Origin: Deltaproteobacteria bacterium
GTDB taxonomy: Bacteria; Desulfobacterota; Binatia; UBA1149; CAITLU01
Length of the DNA stretch: 54,495 nt
NCBI GenBank assembly: GCA_016218925.1
Contig: JACRCR010000105.1
Coordinates: forward strand, 1-54,495
Reading direction: 5' to 3'
Below, in pieces: positions 41,337 through 51,242 of the stretch. The position numbers were made by a program, and so were the translations under genes. Within the stretch, counting starts at the first letter, position 1. Each line of letters opens with the position of its first letter. The notes under the pieces are model-generated. The model was not told where the DNA came from, searched no databases, and saw only the letters and a list, made by a program, of their open reading frames with translations.

Positions 41337-43781
41337 TCAGCCTGCTCCTGGTACTCGTCTGGAGCGCGGCGAACCCGCGCCGGCCCCGGCCGGTTTCACG
41401 CTCAGCAGCGCCGCGACGCCGATCAAGTATACGACCGCCGCCATATAGAGCACCCCCTGAAAGCCGAAGGTGATGGCGAGCACGATGCTGAGGATGCTTC
41501 CCACGACCGAAGCGGCGCCGTTGGCTCCCCACGCCCACGGCACCAGAAGCTCATCGTGCTCGCGCACGATCAGCAGGCCGAGCGGGAAGAAGACCCCGAG
41601 CGTCAGGCCGAGCGGAAGCAGCAGTACGACCGTCAGCGCGTAGCGCCACGCTGCCGGGGACCCGAGCCAGTAGTCGAAGAACAGCGGCACCAGCCACGCA
41701 TAGAAGCCGATCAGGACGAGCAAGACGACAAAAGCGGCGCGAATGAGCGTCTGCGGCTGGGCGTCGATCTGCCCGCTCACGTAGCTGCCGACCCCGGTCC
41801 AGGTCAGCAGCGCCAGCAGGATCACCGCGACCGAATAGCTCGGATGCCCGAGAAACAAGATGAAGTGCTGTATCAGGCTGATCTCGATGAACATGAACCC
41901 GAGGCCCAGCGAGGCGAAGTAGAGCGCGAAGCGGCCGGCGTGGTGTCCGTGGAAGGACGCCTTGCCGAGCAGCGGTCCCACGATCAGCCCGAGCGACGTC
42001 AGCACCGATACCAGCAGGATCGCACCGAGTACGAGCTGTCCGGTGGCGAGCGTGAAGCCGACGTCGACCTCCCAGGTCTTGGACGACAGCAGATCGCGCC
42101 AGCGGTAGCAGTGAAAGAAGAACGGCCGATCGTCCGGGGTAGCGCGGACGTTCAGTGGATACGCGTCGAGGAATGCTTCCTGCGCGGCGGCGTCGCCGGT
42201 CAGCAGTTTGGTGAAGGGCGTGCCGGACTGGTGGCCGGGCAGGTGCCACACCTCGAACCCTTCGCGTTCCGCGAAGCTCGTGAGTGTTTCGATCTCTTCG
42301 CCCGTGAACGGGCGCGGCTTGAAAAGGATCTCGATCTGGTAGGCTGCCGCAGGTGCGGCGATGATCGCGACGTGATCGGCCGGCTTCGAGATACCGAGAC
42401 GCTCGGCAGCCGCGAGGAAGTTCGTGAGGTGTCGGAACGAGAAGCGCGCCTGGCTCCGCTGCCACGAAAGGTCGGTGAGCATCAGCGACAGAGTGCCATC
42501 CGGCGTCAGGTGCTGGAGATACTCGGCCATCGATTCGACGGTGTTCAGGTAGCTCTCGGCCAGCATGTAGGCGCCGCTCGACAGCGCCGCAAGCGTGTCC
42601 ACGCCCGTCATCTGGATCACGTCCCAGCGTTCGGGCGAATGGCGCAGGAAACTCCTGCCCTCGGCCGCGATCACATCCACGTTCGGCTGCGACAGGATGT
42701 GTCCGTTGAAGTCTGCCTCCAGGTTGCGAACGACGTCGATCGTGACCGGGTCCAGTTCGATTCCCTTGATGCTCGCCGCACCGTTGCGGCGAGCACTGAG
42801 GAGGTCGAAGCCGCCCCCGAGGCCGATCACCAGCACGCTCGGCTGTTTGGAAATCACGTACGGCGTCGCCGACACCGAGTGCGCCAGGAAGTCCAGTTCG
42901 GTGTCGTTGCCGTGGAACTCGTACATCGGCGCTTCGGCGAACCCGTCGTGCGCGATGAACTTGACCCGCGGCGTAGGACCCTTGAAGTGTTCGCTTACGC
43001 CTCGACCACTGGCCTTTCCAATCGAAGGTTCAGGATAGACGTCCACGCGGAAGATGGGACTCCAGCGCGAGAACGACGGTTGGGTGCCGGCGGCCATCAT
43101 CTTCGCCAGCAGTTTCTCGGCGCTCGGTCGGAAAGGAACCACGGCGACGACGATGACGGCGGCGGCGACCATGACCGCACCGAACAGCCCGTACGCGACG
43201 CGGCGGCTGGGAGGCGCCGCACACAGGCTCGCGGCGACGAACACCGCCGCGCTTGCCGCCACGGTACCAGGCGAGCCGAAGACCCAGAGAGCGCCGACGG
43301 CCAATCCGCACCCGACGCCAGCGCCGAGCAGATCGACGAAGTACACTCCGTTGGGAGAAACGGTTACGCGGAACGCAACCGCCAGCGCCATTCCTGCCGC
43401 GAAGAACGGCGTGCTGCACAACAGGAAAAGCAACACGAGACGGACGAACTGCATCGGGCTGCTGGCGATCGCGAAAGGCTCGACGTGCAGGAAAGCGATA
43501 GCGAGAAGCGTTACCACGGCACCGGCCGAGGACAGCAACATGGTTTGTGCGAGCAGCAGTTCCGGCGGCCGGCTCGCCAGTCGCTTGGAGGTGGCGAGAA
43601 ACGTACCGGCCGCTCCGAACCCGAGCAGCGCGATGCTGACGGCGACATAGGTGAAGTGGTACCAGAGAGAGAACGAGAAGATCCGCGTGCAGGCGATTTC
43701 CAGCAGCAGCACTCCCAGCGTGACCAGGAATATCGCCGCACGCCCCAACGGCCGGTCGGGTCCCGAACCCAAGTCCATCAT
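41337..43781 (-). CDS. Large membrane protein with spermidine-synthase-like (SpeE-fold) central domain, copy 2
   Basis: 814 residues, same layout as the protein at 5808-8324: N-terminal membrane block beginning TLGVLLLEIACTRIFSFSLW, a Rossmann domain with VLVIGLGGGFDLL near residue 315 and GIELDP, the shared TGVDTLAALSSGAYMLAE motif near 390, then a second membrane block (from about 575). The usual aminopropyltransferase active-site motif is absent, so polyamine synthesis is doubtful. GGAGGGGG lies upstream of ATG 43781. Here it heads a glycan operon (methyltransferase, GT2, two GT-C), so it may modify or transport a glycan intermediate (inference). Confidence 0.8.
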   Translation of the reverse strand: MMDLGSGPDRPLGRAAIFLVTLGVLLLEIACTRIFSFSLWYHFTYVAVSIALLGFGAAGTFLATSKRLASRPPELLLAQTMLLSSAGAVVTLLAIAFLHVEPFAIASSPMQFVRLVLLFLLCSTPFFAAGMALAVAFRVTVSPNGVYFVDLLGAGVGCGLAVGALWVFGSPGTVAASAAVFVAASLCAAPPSRRVAYGLFGAVMVAAAVIVVAVVPFRPSAEKLLAKMMAAGTQPSFSRWSPIFRVDVYPEPSIGKASGRGVSEHFKGPTPRVKFIAHDGFAEAPMYEFHGNDTELDFLAHSVSATPYVISKQPSVLVIGLGGGFDLLSARRNGAASIKGIELDPVTIDVVRNLEADFNGHILSQPNVDVIAAEGRSFLRHSPERWDVIQMTGVDTLAALSSGAYMLAESYLNTVESMAEYLQHLTPDGTLSLMLTDLSWQRSQARFSFRHLTNFLAAAERLGISKPADHVAIIAAPAAAYQIEILFKPRPFTGEEIETLTSFAEREGFEVWHLPGHQSGTPFTKLLTGDAAAQEAFLDAYPLNVRATPDDRPFFFHCYRWRDLLSSKTWEVDVGFTLATGQLVLGAILLVSVLTSLGLIVGPLLGKASFHGHHAGRFALYFASLGLGFMFIEISLIQHFILFLGHPSYSVAVILLALLTWTGVGSYVSGQIDAQPQTLIRAAFVVLLVLIGFYAWLVPLFFDYWLGSPAAWRYALTVVLLLPLGLTLGVFFPLGLLIVREHDELLVPWAWGANGAASVVGSILSIVLAITFGFQGVLYMAAVVYLIGVAALLSVKPAGAGAGSPRSRRVPGAG

Positions 43782-43997
43782 TCGCTGCCCCCTCCAAAAA
43801 ACTGCGGGTAGGCACTGAGCCGACCCGCTAGTGTCGGTATACGTGCCTTTCGCGGTCGTGGGAAGCGTGGCCGCAAGTCGCGTCGTGGGCCGGAAGCCTT
43901 CGGGAAGCAGCCGACCGTAGTGACCGATCTCGTATCGGCGTTGGGACGACGCCTGCGTCGACCGCAGCCGGACGCACTGCTTCGGCGACGATAGGGT

Positions 43998-45149
43998 TCA
44001 CCCTCCGAACGGCGACGCGGTCAGCGCCGGCGTGCGCCCCGTTGGCGCGATCGCCTCTTCCATCAGCGTCAGCGTGTCATCGGCCACGCGATCCCATGAA
44101 AAGCGCTCGCCCCACGCCTTGCCGCTGCGCGCGAGGTGGGCGCTCAGCTGTTTGTCGGTCAGTACACGGATCACCGCACGGGCCAGGCCGGCGCAGTCGC
44201 CGTATTCGAACAGCAGACCGGACTCGCCGTCACGTACCGAGTCGCGCAGCCCCGGAACGTTGCTGGCCACAGCCGGAGTGGCGCAGACGTTGCCCTCGAT
44301 CACCGTCATCCCCCATCCTTCCTTTTCCGAGGTCTGCACGACCACCGCGGCTTTGCGCAGCCAGGCGATCTTGTCTTCTTCGGAAACGAAGCCGGTAAAC
44401 GTCGTCACTTCGCTGAGGCCCAGCTCGCTCGCGCGCGCCTCGAGTGCTTGGCGTGCCGACCCCGCCCCTACGATCACCAGACGCGCATCGGCAACCGCTG
44501 CTCTTACGGCCACCATTGCGTCGATCATCAGATCGGCGCGCTTGTACGGCTCCAGTCGTCCCACCCACAGAACGATCGGCTCTCGCGAGGTTCCGTCGTC
44601 GACGGCGCGGTGTGTCGCCTGGTCGACGCCGGGCGGTACCACGTACACCTGCCTGCCGTCGACGCCGCGGTCTATCAGGTCCTGCTTGGTGCTCGGAGAG
44701 ATCGCCAGCATCGGAACGCCGCGGTACGCGGGTGGGATGAGTTTCTCGGCCAGGTAGGTCACCAGCGCGATCGGTAGCGGGACCTGCCGGAACGCGGTGG
44801 TGCCGAAGAGATGGTGCACGATCACGAAACACGGCAGCGGCACCAGCCAGGGACTCAGGAACGGGAGCTTGTTCAGCACGTCGACGACGACATCGTAGCC
44901 TCGCGCCGCCTCGCGCCGTGCGGCGAACGGCACCACGCCATAGTAGAAGTAACGGTCGACGAGCCTGCGTACCCGCACTCCTTGGATCGTTTCCTCACGC
45001 TTGCAGCCCGCGAAGGACGCGGCCAGGTGCGTCACCTCGTGACCGCGCGCGGCCAGCCGCCCGAAGATTTCGTAGATGTGGGTCTCGGCGCCGCCCGCGA
45101 GCGGATGCGACGGATCGCGTTCGTTGAGAATGAGTATGCGGCGCTTCAT
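43998..45149 (-). CDS. Family 4 glycosyltransferase (GT-B)
   Basis: 383 residues. The N-terminal acceptor domain has SHPLAGGAETHIYEIFGRLA, the G-G-x-E loop of GT4. The C-terminal donor domain has VLWVGRLEPYKRADLMIDAM and the EGWGMTVIE signature (E-x7-E) with ASNVPGLRDSV behind it, the usual NDP-sugar binding region. It is a retaining glycosyltransferase acting on the cytosolic face. A 216-bp leader separates it from the SpeE-like gene, which is on the same strand but further downstream; it ends 73 bp after the next gene's stop region. Substrate unknown. Confidence 0.9.
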   Translation of the reverse strand: MKRRILILNERDPSHPLAGGAETHIYEIFGRLAARGHEVTHLAASFAGCKREETIQGVRVRRLVDRYFYYGVVPFAARREAARGYDVVVDVLNKLPFLSPWLVPLPCFVIVHHLFGTTAFRQVPLPIALVTYLAEKLIPPAYRGVPMLAISPSTKQDLIDRGVDGRQVYVVPPGVDQATHRAVDDGTSREPIVLWVGRLEPYKRADLMIDAMVAVRAAVADARLVIVGAGSARQALEARASELGLSEVTTFTGFVSEEDKIAWLRKAAVVVQTSEKEGWGMTVIEGNVCATPAVASNVPGLRDSVRDGESGLLFEYGDCAGLARAVIRVLTDKQLSAHLARSGKAWGERFSWDRVADDTLTLMEEAIAPTGRTPALTASPFGG

Positions 45150-45222
45150 GGCAGGGCTCGGTGAAACCGCGATCGATCTCTGGCACGAGGTCGCAGGGGC
45201 GGCGAGTCTTTCAACGGACCGC

Positions 45223-45972
45223 TTACGCGCTGCGGTCCGGCAACGCGCGCCGCTCGCCGATGCGGCCGAGGAGGCTCTGCAACCTCAGCGACCACACCAT
45301 CAGCAGAGCCTCGACCGCGATCGAGATGTGCATCTTGGAGGTCCCGACGCGGCGGTCGGTGAAAATTATCGGGGTCTCCTTGATACGAAAACCAGCACGC
45401 CAGGCGCGGTAGGTCATCTCGATCTGGAAGCCATAACCGTTGGCGCGCACCTCGTCGAGCGGGATTGCCTCGAGCGTGGCTCGACGCCAGCACTTGAAGC
45501 CGCCGGTGGCGTCCATCACCGGCATCCGGCCAAGCACGATCTTGACGTAGACATTGCCGAAATAGCTCAGCATCAGGCGGCCCATCGGCCAGTTGACCAC
45601 CGTGATGCCGTCGATGTAGCGCGAGCCCAGGACTACGTCATAGTCCTGAGCCAGAGCGAAGAACGTGGGCAGGGAGGCGGGCGGGTGCGAGAAGTCCGCG
45701 TCCATCTGCACGATCAGGTCTGCGCCGAGGTCGAGGGCGCGGCGAAAGCCGGCTCGATAGGCAGGACCGAGTCCCTCCTTTCCGCGGCGGTGAAGCACGT
45801 GCACGCGAGGCTCGGAGGCTGCCATCGTATCGGCGATGGCGCCGGTTCCATCCGGGGAGTTGTCGTCAACGACCAGTACCTCGGTCTCGGCATCGACCGC
45901 GAGTACCGCCGCAACGATCCTCTCGAGATTCTCCTTTTCGTTGTAGGTGGGGATGACGATGATCTTTCGCAT
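45223..45972 (-). CDS. DPM1-like family 2 glycosyltransferase (polyprenyl-phosphate mannose/glucose synthase)
   Basis: 249 residues from ATG 45972, which starts MRKIIVIPTYNEKENL, the expected N-terminus. Other motifs: VVDDNSPDGTG, QMDADFSHPP (DAD metal site), GSRYIDG and the late RVGTSKM, all as in DPM1-type catalytic subunits. It lacks a C-terminal membrane anchor, as in the single-domain group. It loads a sugar on a polyprenyl phosphate for GT-C enzymes, several of which are in this window. The frame stays open upstream to 46236 without conserved sequence. Confidence 0.9.
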   Translation of the reverse strand: MRKIIVIPTYNEKENLERIVAAVLAVDAETEVLVVDDNSPDGTGAIADTMAASEPRVHVLHRRGKEGLGPAYRAGFRRALDLGADLIVQMDADFSHPPASLPTFFALAQDYDVVLGSRYIDGITVVNWPMGRLMLSYFGNVYVKIVLGRMPVMDATGGFKCWRRATLEAIPLDEVRANGYGFQIEMTYRAWRAGFRIKETPIIFTDRRVGTSKMHISIAVEALLMVWSLRLQSLLGRIGERRALPDRSA

Positions 45973-46227
45973 GCGCAATCCCGCCAAGGCTACACGAAAA
46001 GCCGCGACCGTCCTACGGTCGATCTCGCGTTCGGGCCGCCGCTGAAGGCCGATCCCGATCCGCGGCGCCCCCGGCGCGGCGCGCTCTGCTTGCCCTACTG
46101 CTCGTCCGTGGTCAAGCCGCAGCGCTTCCGCGGACCAGGCGGCGGTCTCGGCGCGGTCTCTCGCGTACCGCGACCGTCGCTTTCGTTGACGCAACTGCCG
46201 ACGTAGGAAACGCGTCCCGGTGATGAG

Positions 46228-47286
46228 GTGACCCACAAGGAACAGGGCGGCTCGGTCCGGCCTCGGGCACGGCCGGTCGTGCGATGGATGGGTCGTTTCG
46301 TCGCGGTGTCCATCAGCGTCGCCCTCGGCGTTGTCGCCGCAGAATGTATGCTGCGGTGGCGCGCGGTACCCCCGGTCAATTCCCCGCCGCCTGCCGTGAC
46401 CGAAGCCGGGGACGTGCCGTCGATCGAGGGTGTGTTAGCCCTGGCGCTGCCGAATCAGCGAGTCACCTATCGGGGAGCGCCGTACGCGACCAACAGCCGC
46501 GGGTTTCGAGGGCCGGAGTTTACGCTGGACAAGTCGGCCGACACGTTTCGGATCGCGATGCTCGGAGACTCCTACACGATGGGCTCTGGCGTACGTTACG
46601 AAGAAGCGTATCCGGCAAGGGTCGAAGCCGCTCTGGCAGCGGAGCACTTCGGCAAGAGGGTCGAAGTACTGAATTTCGGTCTGTCGGGCCTCAACCTGGA
46701 GGGCAGCATTCGCCTACGGCTGCCGATGGCACGCGACTACCGGCCCGACCTTCTCGTCTACGGCTTCACCGTGAACGATGTGGAGGGGCCGCACTACTGG
46801 CCGGACAGCGCTGCGCCGCGGGCGCCCGGCAGATGGCGACTGCTGGACCTTCTGCGCGAGCGCTGGAACTACGTCCGCGAGATCCTCCGCCCGGCCGAGT
46901 CCTGGTACGTCCGGGAACTCGACGACAACTTCTTCAACAACCCGCCGGCGTGGAAGGATTTCACCGCCGAACTCGACGAACTGGCGGTGGCCGCGCGCGA
47001 ACTTGGCGCGTGCGTCGTAGTGTTCCTGCACCCGCAGGTCACCATCCTCACCCCGCAGCATCCGTACCTGCGCCACTACCAGGCTGCCGCCGATGCGGCG
47101 CGCGAACGCGGGATGTTCGTCGTAGACGGTTTCCCTGCGTTTGTGGGCAAGTCCGAGGACGACCTGCGCTGCTCGCGCTACGACTGGCATCCGAACGCGA
47201 AGGGCCACGCCCTGCTCGGCGAGACGCTGGCAGAGGGTTTGCGCGCGTTGCCCGCTCGTTGCCTTCCGCCGCGACCGGCCAGCTGA
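46228..47286 (+). CDS. SGNH/GDSL hydrolase-fold protein, membrane-anchored (paralog of 27268-28332)
   Basis: 352 residues from GTG 46228; ATG 46288 is a shorter option. An N-terminal membrane segment (about residues 24-42) precedes the SGNH domain: MLGDSYTMGSGVRYEEAYPA (nucleophile Ser of GDS), YGFTVNDVEG and DWHPNAKGH (Asp/His of the triad). The match to the other copy spans nearly the whole length, so one duplicated from the other. It is followed by an AT3 gene after 97 bases, the reverse order of the other AT3-SGNH pair. It is divergent from the DPM1-like gene across 255 bp. Confidence 0.87.
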   Translation: MTHKEQGGSVRPRARPVVRWMGRFVAVSISVALGVVAAECMLRWRAVPPVNSPPPAVTEAGDVPSIEGVLALALPNQRVTYRGAPYATNSRGFRGPEFTLDKSADTFRIAMLGDSYTMGSGVRYEEAYPARVEAALAAEHFGKRVEVLNFGLSGLNLEGSIRLRLPMARDYRPDLLVYGFTVNDVEGPHYWPDSAAPRAPGRWRLLDLLRERWNYVREILRPAESWYVRELDDNFFNNPPAWKDFTAELDELAVAARELGACVVVFLHPQVTILTPQHPYLRHYQAAADAARERGMFVVDGFPAFVGKSEDDLRCSRYDWHPNAKGHALLGETLAEGLRALPARCLPPRPAS

Positions 47287-47383
47287 GCACGCCCTGTCAC
47301 CACCCTCGAAGTTCGCCTTCGAGTCGCGAATACGGTCGCCGCGTGGCCCCGGGCAGGGCGTTGTGACAAAGAGGCGGCCACGC

Positions 47384-48499
47384 ATGCAGCAGCTTCGGCC
47401 ACCACGCGACGTTCCATCGCCTGCCTCCGCTGCCGCTGGCGAGGACCGCAGGCTCGAGTCGATCGACGCGCTGCGCGGCGTTGGGATCGTCGCCGTCGTC
47501 GCACTGCACACGAGCTGGGCGCTCCTGCATCCCTCGCTGCTCGCCTCCGATGGCGGCCGGCTGCTCGCCACGCTGCATCTCGGCGCGGCGTTTGGCGTTC
47601 CACTTTTTCTCGGGCTGTCGGCGTTCGGTCTCGCGCGGCGCCACGACTTCCGGCGCGAAGGCGCGGCGGCCTTCGCGACCTTTCTCGCGCGCCGCGGGCG
47701 GCAACTGCTGCCCGCGTACATGGTGTGGAGCCTGCTGAGCGCGGCCGCGCGCAATCCGGCTCTCGTGGCGACACCGGGGCGAGTGCTGTCGTTGCTGATC
47801 GACGGCTCGGCCGGGGCGCAGTTCTATTTCGTGCCGACGCTTTTCGAACTCTATGTGTTGTGGCCCCTGCTGGGTCTGCTTGTTCCGCGGCGCGGTCATG
47901 CGGCGCGCGCGGCGCTGATCGCGGCGGGAGCCGTCGTATCCTTGGCAGTCTGGCGAGGAATGCTGCCGCTGGCGTGGACGTCGCCGGGTTCCTTCGCGCT
48001 CTACATCGCTGGCGGGATGGTCGCAGCGACACTACGCCCGCCTTCGCGACACGCTGGGATGCTGGCCCTGCTCGTTGCTCTGCTCGCCGCCGCCGCCGTC
48101 ACGCTGCGGCTGGACGTCGCGCGGTTCCTGTCCGCGTCGGGCGGGTCCAGCGGCGCGATGGCGCTCGCCTCGACCATCTTTCAGCCGCTGCCGGCCGCCT
48201 ACACCTGCGCGGTGATCGTGTCGCTCGCACTGGCGGCCGCGGTGGCTGCGCCGAGTGCGCCGCGACGTCTGGCGGCGGCGCTCGGTCGTCGTGCCTACGG
48301 CATCTTTCTGAGTCACTTGTTGCTGGCGCAGTTGCTGATTCACCCGCTACTGGGTGGCGCCCTGGCGCCGGACCCGGGGGCGGCCGCGGCGGCGGTGCGT
48401 TTCGCGGTCGAATTGGCGGCGACGCTTGCCGGCAGCGCCGCGATCACGTTCGCGCTGGCACGCCGGGCGCGTACGCGCTGGTTGGTTGGGGCGGAGTGA
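47384..48499 (+). CDS. Acyltransferase 3 (AT3) membrane O-acyltransferase, partner of the adjacent SGNH gene
   Basis: 371 residues from ATG 47384, with AAGAGGCGG upstream; a GTG at 47363 is an alternative. About ten helices. AT3 motifs: IDALRGVGIVAVVALHTSW (proposed catalytic His), VPLFLGLSAFGLARRHD and LARRGRQLLPAYMVWSLL. It has no fused SGNH domain. It lies 97 bases after the SGNH gene and likely works with it as a split AT3-SGNH pair. It converges on rmlC with 19 bases between stops. Confidence 0.87.
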   Translation: MQQLRPPRDVPSPASAAAGEDRRLESIDALRGVGIVAVVALHTSWALLHPSLLASDGGRLLATLHLGAAFGVPLFLGLSAFGLARRHDFRREGAAAFATFLARRGRQLLPAYMVWSLLSAAARNPALVATPGRVLSLLIDGSAGAQFYFVPTLFELYVLWPLLGLLVPRRGHAARAALIAAGAVVSLAVWRGMLPLAWTSPGSFALYIAGGMVAATLRPPSRHAGMLALLVALLAAAAVTLRLDVARFLSASGGSSGAMALASTIFQPLPAAYTCAVIVSLALAAAVAAPSAPRRLAAALGRRAYGIFLSHLLLAQLLIHPLLGGALAPDPGAAAAAVRFAVELAATLAGSAAITFALARRARTRWLVGAE

Positions 48500-48518
48500 C
48501 ACCACCGCGGGCCGCTCC

Positions 48519-49103
48519 CTAGCGATGCGCGACGGCCGCGGGTCCGTACTGCGCATACGACGGCAGAGCGGACTGCGGAATGTCGCGCAACCGCGCGAAG
48601 CTCTGGTCACGCGCGGAAACGGTCACCGGGGAGTGCGGCCACGCGATTGCCAGATCGGGGTCGCTCCACAGAACACCCAGCTCGCTGCTCGGACGGTACG
48701 GGGTCGTGCACTTGTACGCGAGCAGGGCGTACTGGCTGGTGACGCAGAATCCGTGCGCGAACCCCGGCGGTATGTAGAGCTGGCGATGGTTCTGGCCCGA
48801 CAGGACTACGGCGACGCTGCGTCCGAAGTGCGGCGAGCCGACGCGAACGTCGACCGCGACGTCGAGCATCTCGCCCTCGATGACGTACACCAGCTTGCCT
48901 TGCGAGTGCGGGTGCTGGAGGTGCAGGCCCCGCAGGACCCCGCGTGCCGAGTGCGACAGGTTGTCCTGCACGAAGCTGCCCGGCAGCCCCAGCGACGTGT
49001 AGCGCTCGGCTTGCCACGTTTCGAGAAAGTACCCGCGGTCGTCGCGGAATACGTCGGTCTCGATCATCCGGACGCCCGGCAGCGCGGTCTGCGTCACACG
49101 CAC
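48519..49103 (-). CDS. rmlC: dTDP-4-dehydrorhamnose 3,5-epimerase
   Basis: 194 residues. RmlC epimerises dTDP-4-keto-6-deoxyglucose to the L-rhamno form. The cupin core shows RDDRGYFLETW at the N-terminus, GVLRGLHLQHPHSQGKLVYV with the catalytic His of GLHLQ, GHQ-type binding in ALLAYKCTTPYRPSSE (catalytic Tyr), and SDPDLAIAWP. GTG 49103 gives the standard MRVTxTALPGV start. It is the last gene of the rmlB > rmlA > rmlC unit, 34 bases after the rmlA stop. Confidence 0.95.
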   Translation of the reverse strand: MRVTQTALPGVRMIETDVFRDDRGYFLETWQAERYTSLGLPGSFVQDNLSHSARGVLRGLHLQHPHSQGKLVYVIEGEMLDVAVDVRVGSPHFGRSVAVVLSGQNHRQLYIPPGFAHGFCVTSQYALLAYKCTTPYRPSSELGVLWSDPDLAIAWPHSPVTVSARDQSFARLRDIPQSALPSYAQYGPAAVAHR

Positions 49104-49137
49104 GGCGAAACCGATTCAGAGGCGAACTCGATCATGT

Positions 49138-50022
49138 TCACGGGATGAGTTCCTCGCGCGTGATTTCGATCAGGTACTGGCCGTAGGCGGTCTTGCTCAG
49201 AGGCTCGGCCAGCGCGAGCAGGCCGGCGGCGTCGATCCAGCCCCTGCGAAACGCGATCTCCTCCGGGCAGGCGATCTGCAAGCCTTGCCGCAGTTGGATG
49301 GTCTGGATGAAGTTCGACGCCTGAAGCAGCGCTTCGGGCGATCCGGTATCGAGCCACGCGACCCCGCGCCCGAGCCTTTCCACGCGCAGCTTTCCGCGCC
49401 GCAGGTAGAGCCGGTTGAGGTCGGTGATCTCGAGTTCGCCGCGCTCGGAGGGCGCGAGGCTTTCGGCCAGCGCGACCACCTCGCGATCGTAGAAATACAG
49501 CCCCGTCACCGCGTAGTGCGACTTCGGCTCGGCGGGCTTTTCTTCGATGCCGATGACGTTTCCAGCGTGGTCGAACTCTACCACGCCGTAGGCTTCGGGA
49601 TCGCGCACCCAGTAGCCGAACACCGTCGCGCCCTCCTCTCTCTCGGCGCTGTCGCGCAGCAGTCCTTGCATGCCGTGTCCGTAGAAGAGGTTGTCGCCGA
49701 GGATCAGCGCGCAGGGGTCGCCGGCGATGAACTCTCGGCCGACCAGGAAAGCCTGTGCGATGCCGCCGGGGCGAGGCTGAACCGCGTAGCTGAGGCGCAG
49801 CCCCCAACGCGAACCGTCGCCGAGCAGTCTCTCGAACAATTCACGCTCGTGCGGCGTCGTGATCAGCAGGATCTCGCGTATCCCCGCGAGCATCAGCGTG
49901 CTGAGGGGGTAGTAGATCATCGGTTTGTCGTAGACCGGCAGCAGTTGCTTGCCGACCGCGTGGGTGAGCGGATGCAGCCTGGTGCCGGCGCCGCCGGCCA
50001 GTACGATGCCCTTGCTGATCAT
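49138..50022 (-). CDS. rmlA: Glucose-1-phosphate thymidylyltransferase
   Basis: 294 residues. RmlA makes dTDP-glucose from dTTP and glucose-1-phosphate, the first step to dTDP-L-rhamnose, and is usually inhibited by the end product. The N-terminus holds the pyrophosphorylase signature [16 protein letters not shown] followed by [18 protein letters not shown]; later [10 protein letters not shown] (metal Asp) and [14 protein letters not shown]. Length equals the family norm. ATG 50022 overlaps the rmlB stop by 4 bp. Confidence 0.96.
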   Translation of the reverse strand: MISKGIVLAGGAGTRLHPLTHAVGKQLLPVYDKPMIYYPLSTLMLAGIREILLITTPHERELFERLLGDGSRWGLRLSYAVQPRPGGIAQAFLVGREFIAGDPCALILGDNLFYGHGMQGLLRDSAEREEGATVFGYWVRDPEAYGVVEFDHAGNVIGIEEKPAEPKSHYAVTGLYFYDREVVALAESLAPSERGELEITDLNRLYLRRGKLRVERLGRGVAWLDTGSPEALLQASNFIQTIQLRQGLQIACPEEIAFRRGWIDAAGLLALAEPLSKTAYGQYLIEITREELIP

Positions 50023-51077
50023 TTCAGGTGATCCCCGCGTCCGCCGTAATTGCGCTCGATCCACCCGTCGTAGTCGCGCGTGCGAACGCTCTCGACCCAG
50101 CGCCGATTGGCGAGATACCAGCGAATCGTCTTGCGCAGCCCGCTCTCGAAAGTCTCGCGCGGCGCCCATCCGCACTCGCGGCGGATCTTGGTCGAATCGA
50201 TCGCATAGCGCAGATCGTGTCCCGGCCGATCGCCGACGAAGGTGATCAGATCGGTGAGCTCGCTCTGGCGGCAGCCGGTCTCTTCGGCCACGACGCTGCA
50301 GATGCGGCGCACGATCTCGATGTTGTGCGCCTCGAAGCCGCCGCCGACGTTGTAGGTTTCGCCGACCTGGCCGCGCTCGATCACTGTCCAGATCGCCTCG
50401 CAGTGATCGTCCACGTAGAGCCAGTCGCGCGTGTTGCGGCCTTCTCCGTAGACCGGAAGCGCCTTGCGTTCGAGCGCGTGAAGGACCATCAGCGGGATGA
50501 GCTTCTCGGGAAACTGCCTGGGGCCGTAGTTGTTCGAGCAATTGGTGATCTTGACCGGCAGGCCGTAGGTGCGAGCCCAGGCGCGCACCAGGTGGTCGCT
50601 GGCGGCCTTGGACGCCGAATAGGGACTCGACGGATCGTAACGCGTTTCCTCGGTGAAGGCGCCGACCTCGCCGAGCGAGCCGTAGACTTCGTCGGTGCTG
50701 ACGTGGTGGAAGAGTCCGGCACCCGCTGGCATGTGCTTTCGCGCCGCCTCCAGCAGGTTGAAAGTTCCCTCGATGTTGGTGCGCACGAAAGCGCGCGGGC
50801 CGAGGATGCTGCGGTCTACGTGGCTCTCGGCCGCAAAATGCACGACGAGGTCGGGACGATGGCGCGCGAAGGTCTCTTCGACCGCGCCGGCGTCGCCAAT
50901 GTCCACTCTCTCGAACCGGTAGTTGGCAGAGTCGTCGATGCCTTCGAGACTGGCCAGGTTGGAAGCGTAGCCGAGGTTGTCGATGTTGACGAAGTCGTGC
51001 TGGCGAAACCTGGGCACCAGAAGCTGCAGGAAGTTGGCGCCGATGAATCCTGCGCCGCCGGTTACGATGATCTTCAT
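50019..51077 (-). CDS. rmlB: dTDP-glucose 4,6-dehydratase
   Basis: 352 residues. RmlB converts dTDP-glucose to dTDP-4-keto-6-deoxyglucose with bound NAD+. Motifs: [12 protein letters not shown] (GxxGxxG), [20 protein letters not shown] (active-site Thr/Asp/Glu region), YSASKAASD (YxxxK), and [16 protein letters not shown] 51077 gives the standard start. First gene of the rml unit; a weak AT-rich promoter candidate lies 69 bases upstream. Divergent from the spherulin-like gene. Confidence 0.97.
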   Translation of the reverse strand: MKIIVTGGAGFIGANFLQLLVPRFRQHDFVNIDNLGYASNLASLEGIDDSANYRFERVDIGDAGAVEETFARHRPDLVVHFAAESHVDRSILGPRAFVRTNIEGTFNLLEAARKHMPAGAGLFHHVSTDEVYGSLGEVGAFTEETRYDPSSPYSASKAASDHLVRAWARTYGLPVKITNCSNNYGPRQFPEKLIPLMVLHALERKALPVYGEGRNTRDWLYVDDHCEAIWTVIERGQVGETYNVGGGFEAHNIEIVRRICSVVAEETGCRQSELTDLITFVGDRPGHDLRYAIDSTKIRRECGWAPRETFESGLRKTIRWYLANRRWVESVRTRDYDGWIERNYGGRGDHLK

Positions 51078-51145
51078 CCGAATCTATGGCGTGGTCGTGA
51101 GACCTTCGTCAGCAGGGTCGTCGCGCGTCGACCCGACCGGGCCGA

Positions 51146-51174
51146 TTTATAACCGGTCGTCGCATCAAGGTACA
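51146..51174 (-). promoter_or_regulatory. Candidate promoter for the rml unit
   Basis: On the minus strand TGTACC and TATAAA are 17 bases apart, 69 bases upstream of the rmlB ATG; the -10-like box is one of the few AT-rich spots in the divergent region. The -35-like box is poor, so this is tentative. Confidence 0.3.
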
Positions 51175-51242
51175 CCCAGCGACTCGCTGTCCTGATCGCG
51201 CGGCCTCTTGTCGGGACCCGATTCCTGGGATAGTTGCGGACC

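Noticed and set aside
43782-43997. Small stems that could suggest an RNA gene or tRNA
   Set aside because: No cloverleaf, no conserved T-loop or CCA; only short 5-bp pairings expected by chance at this GC content.
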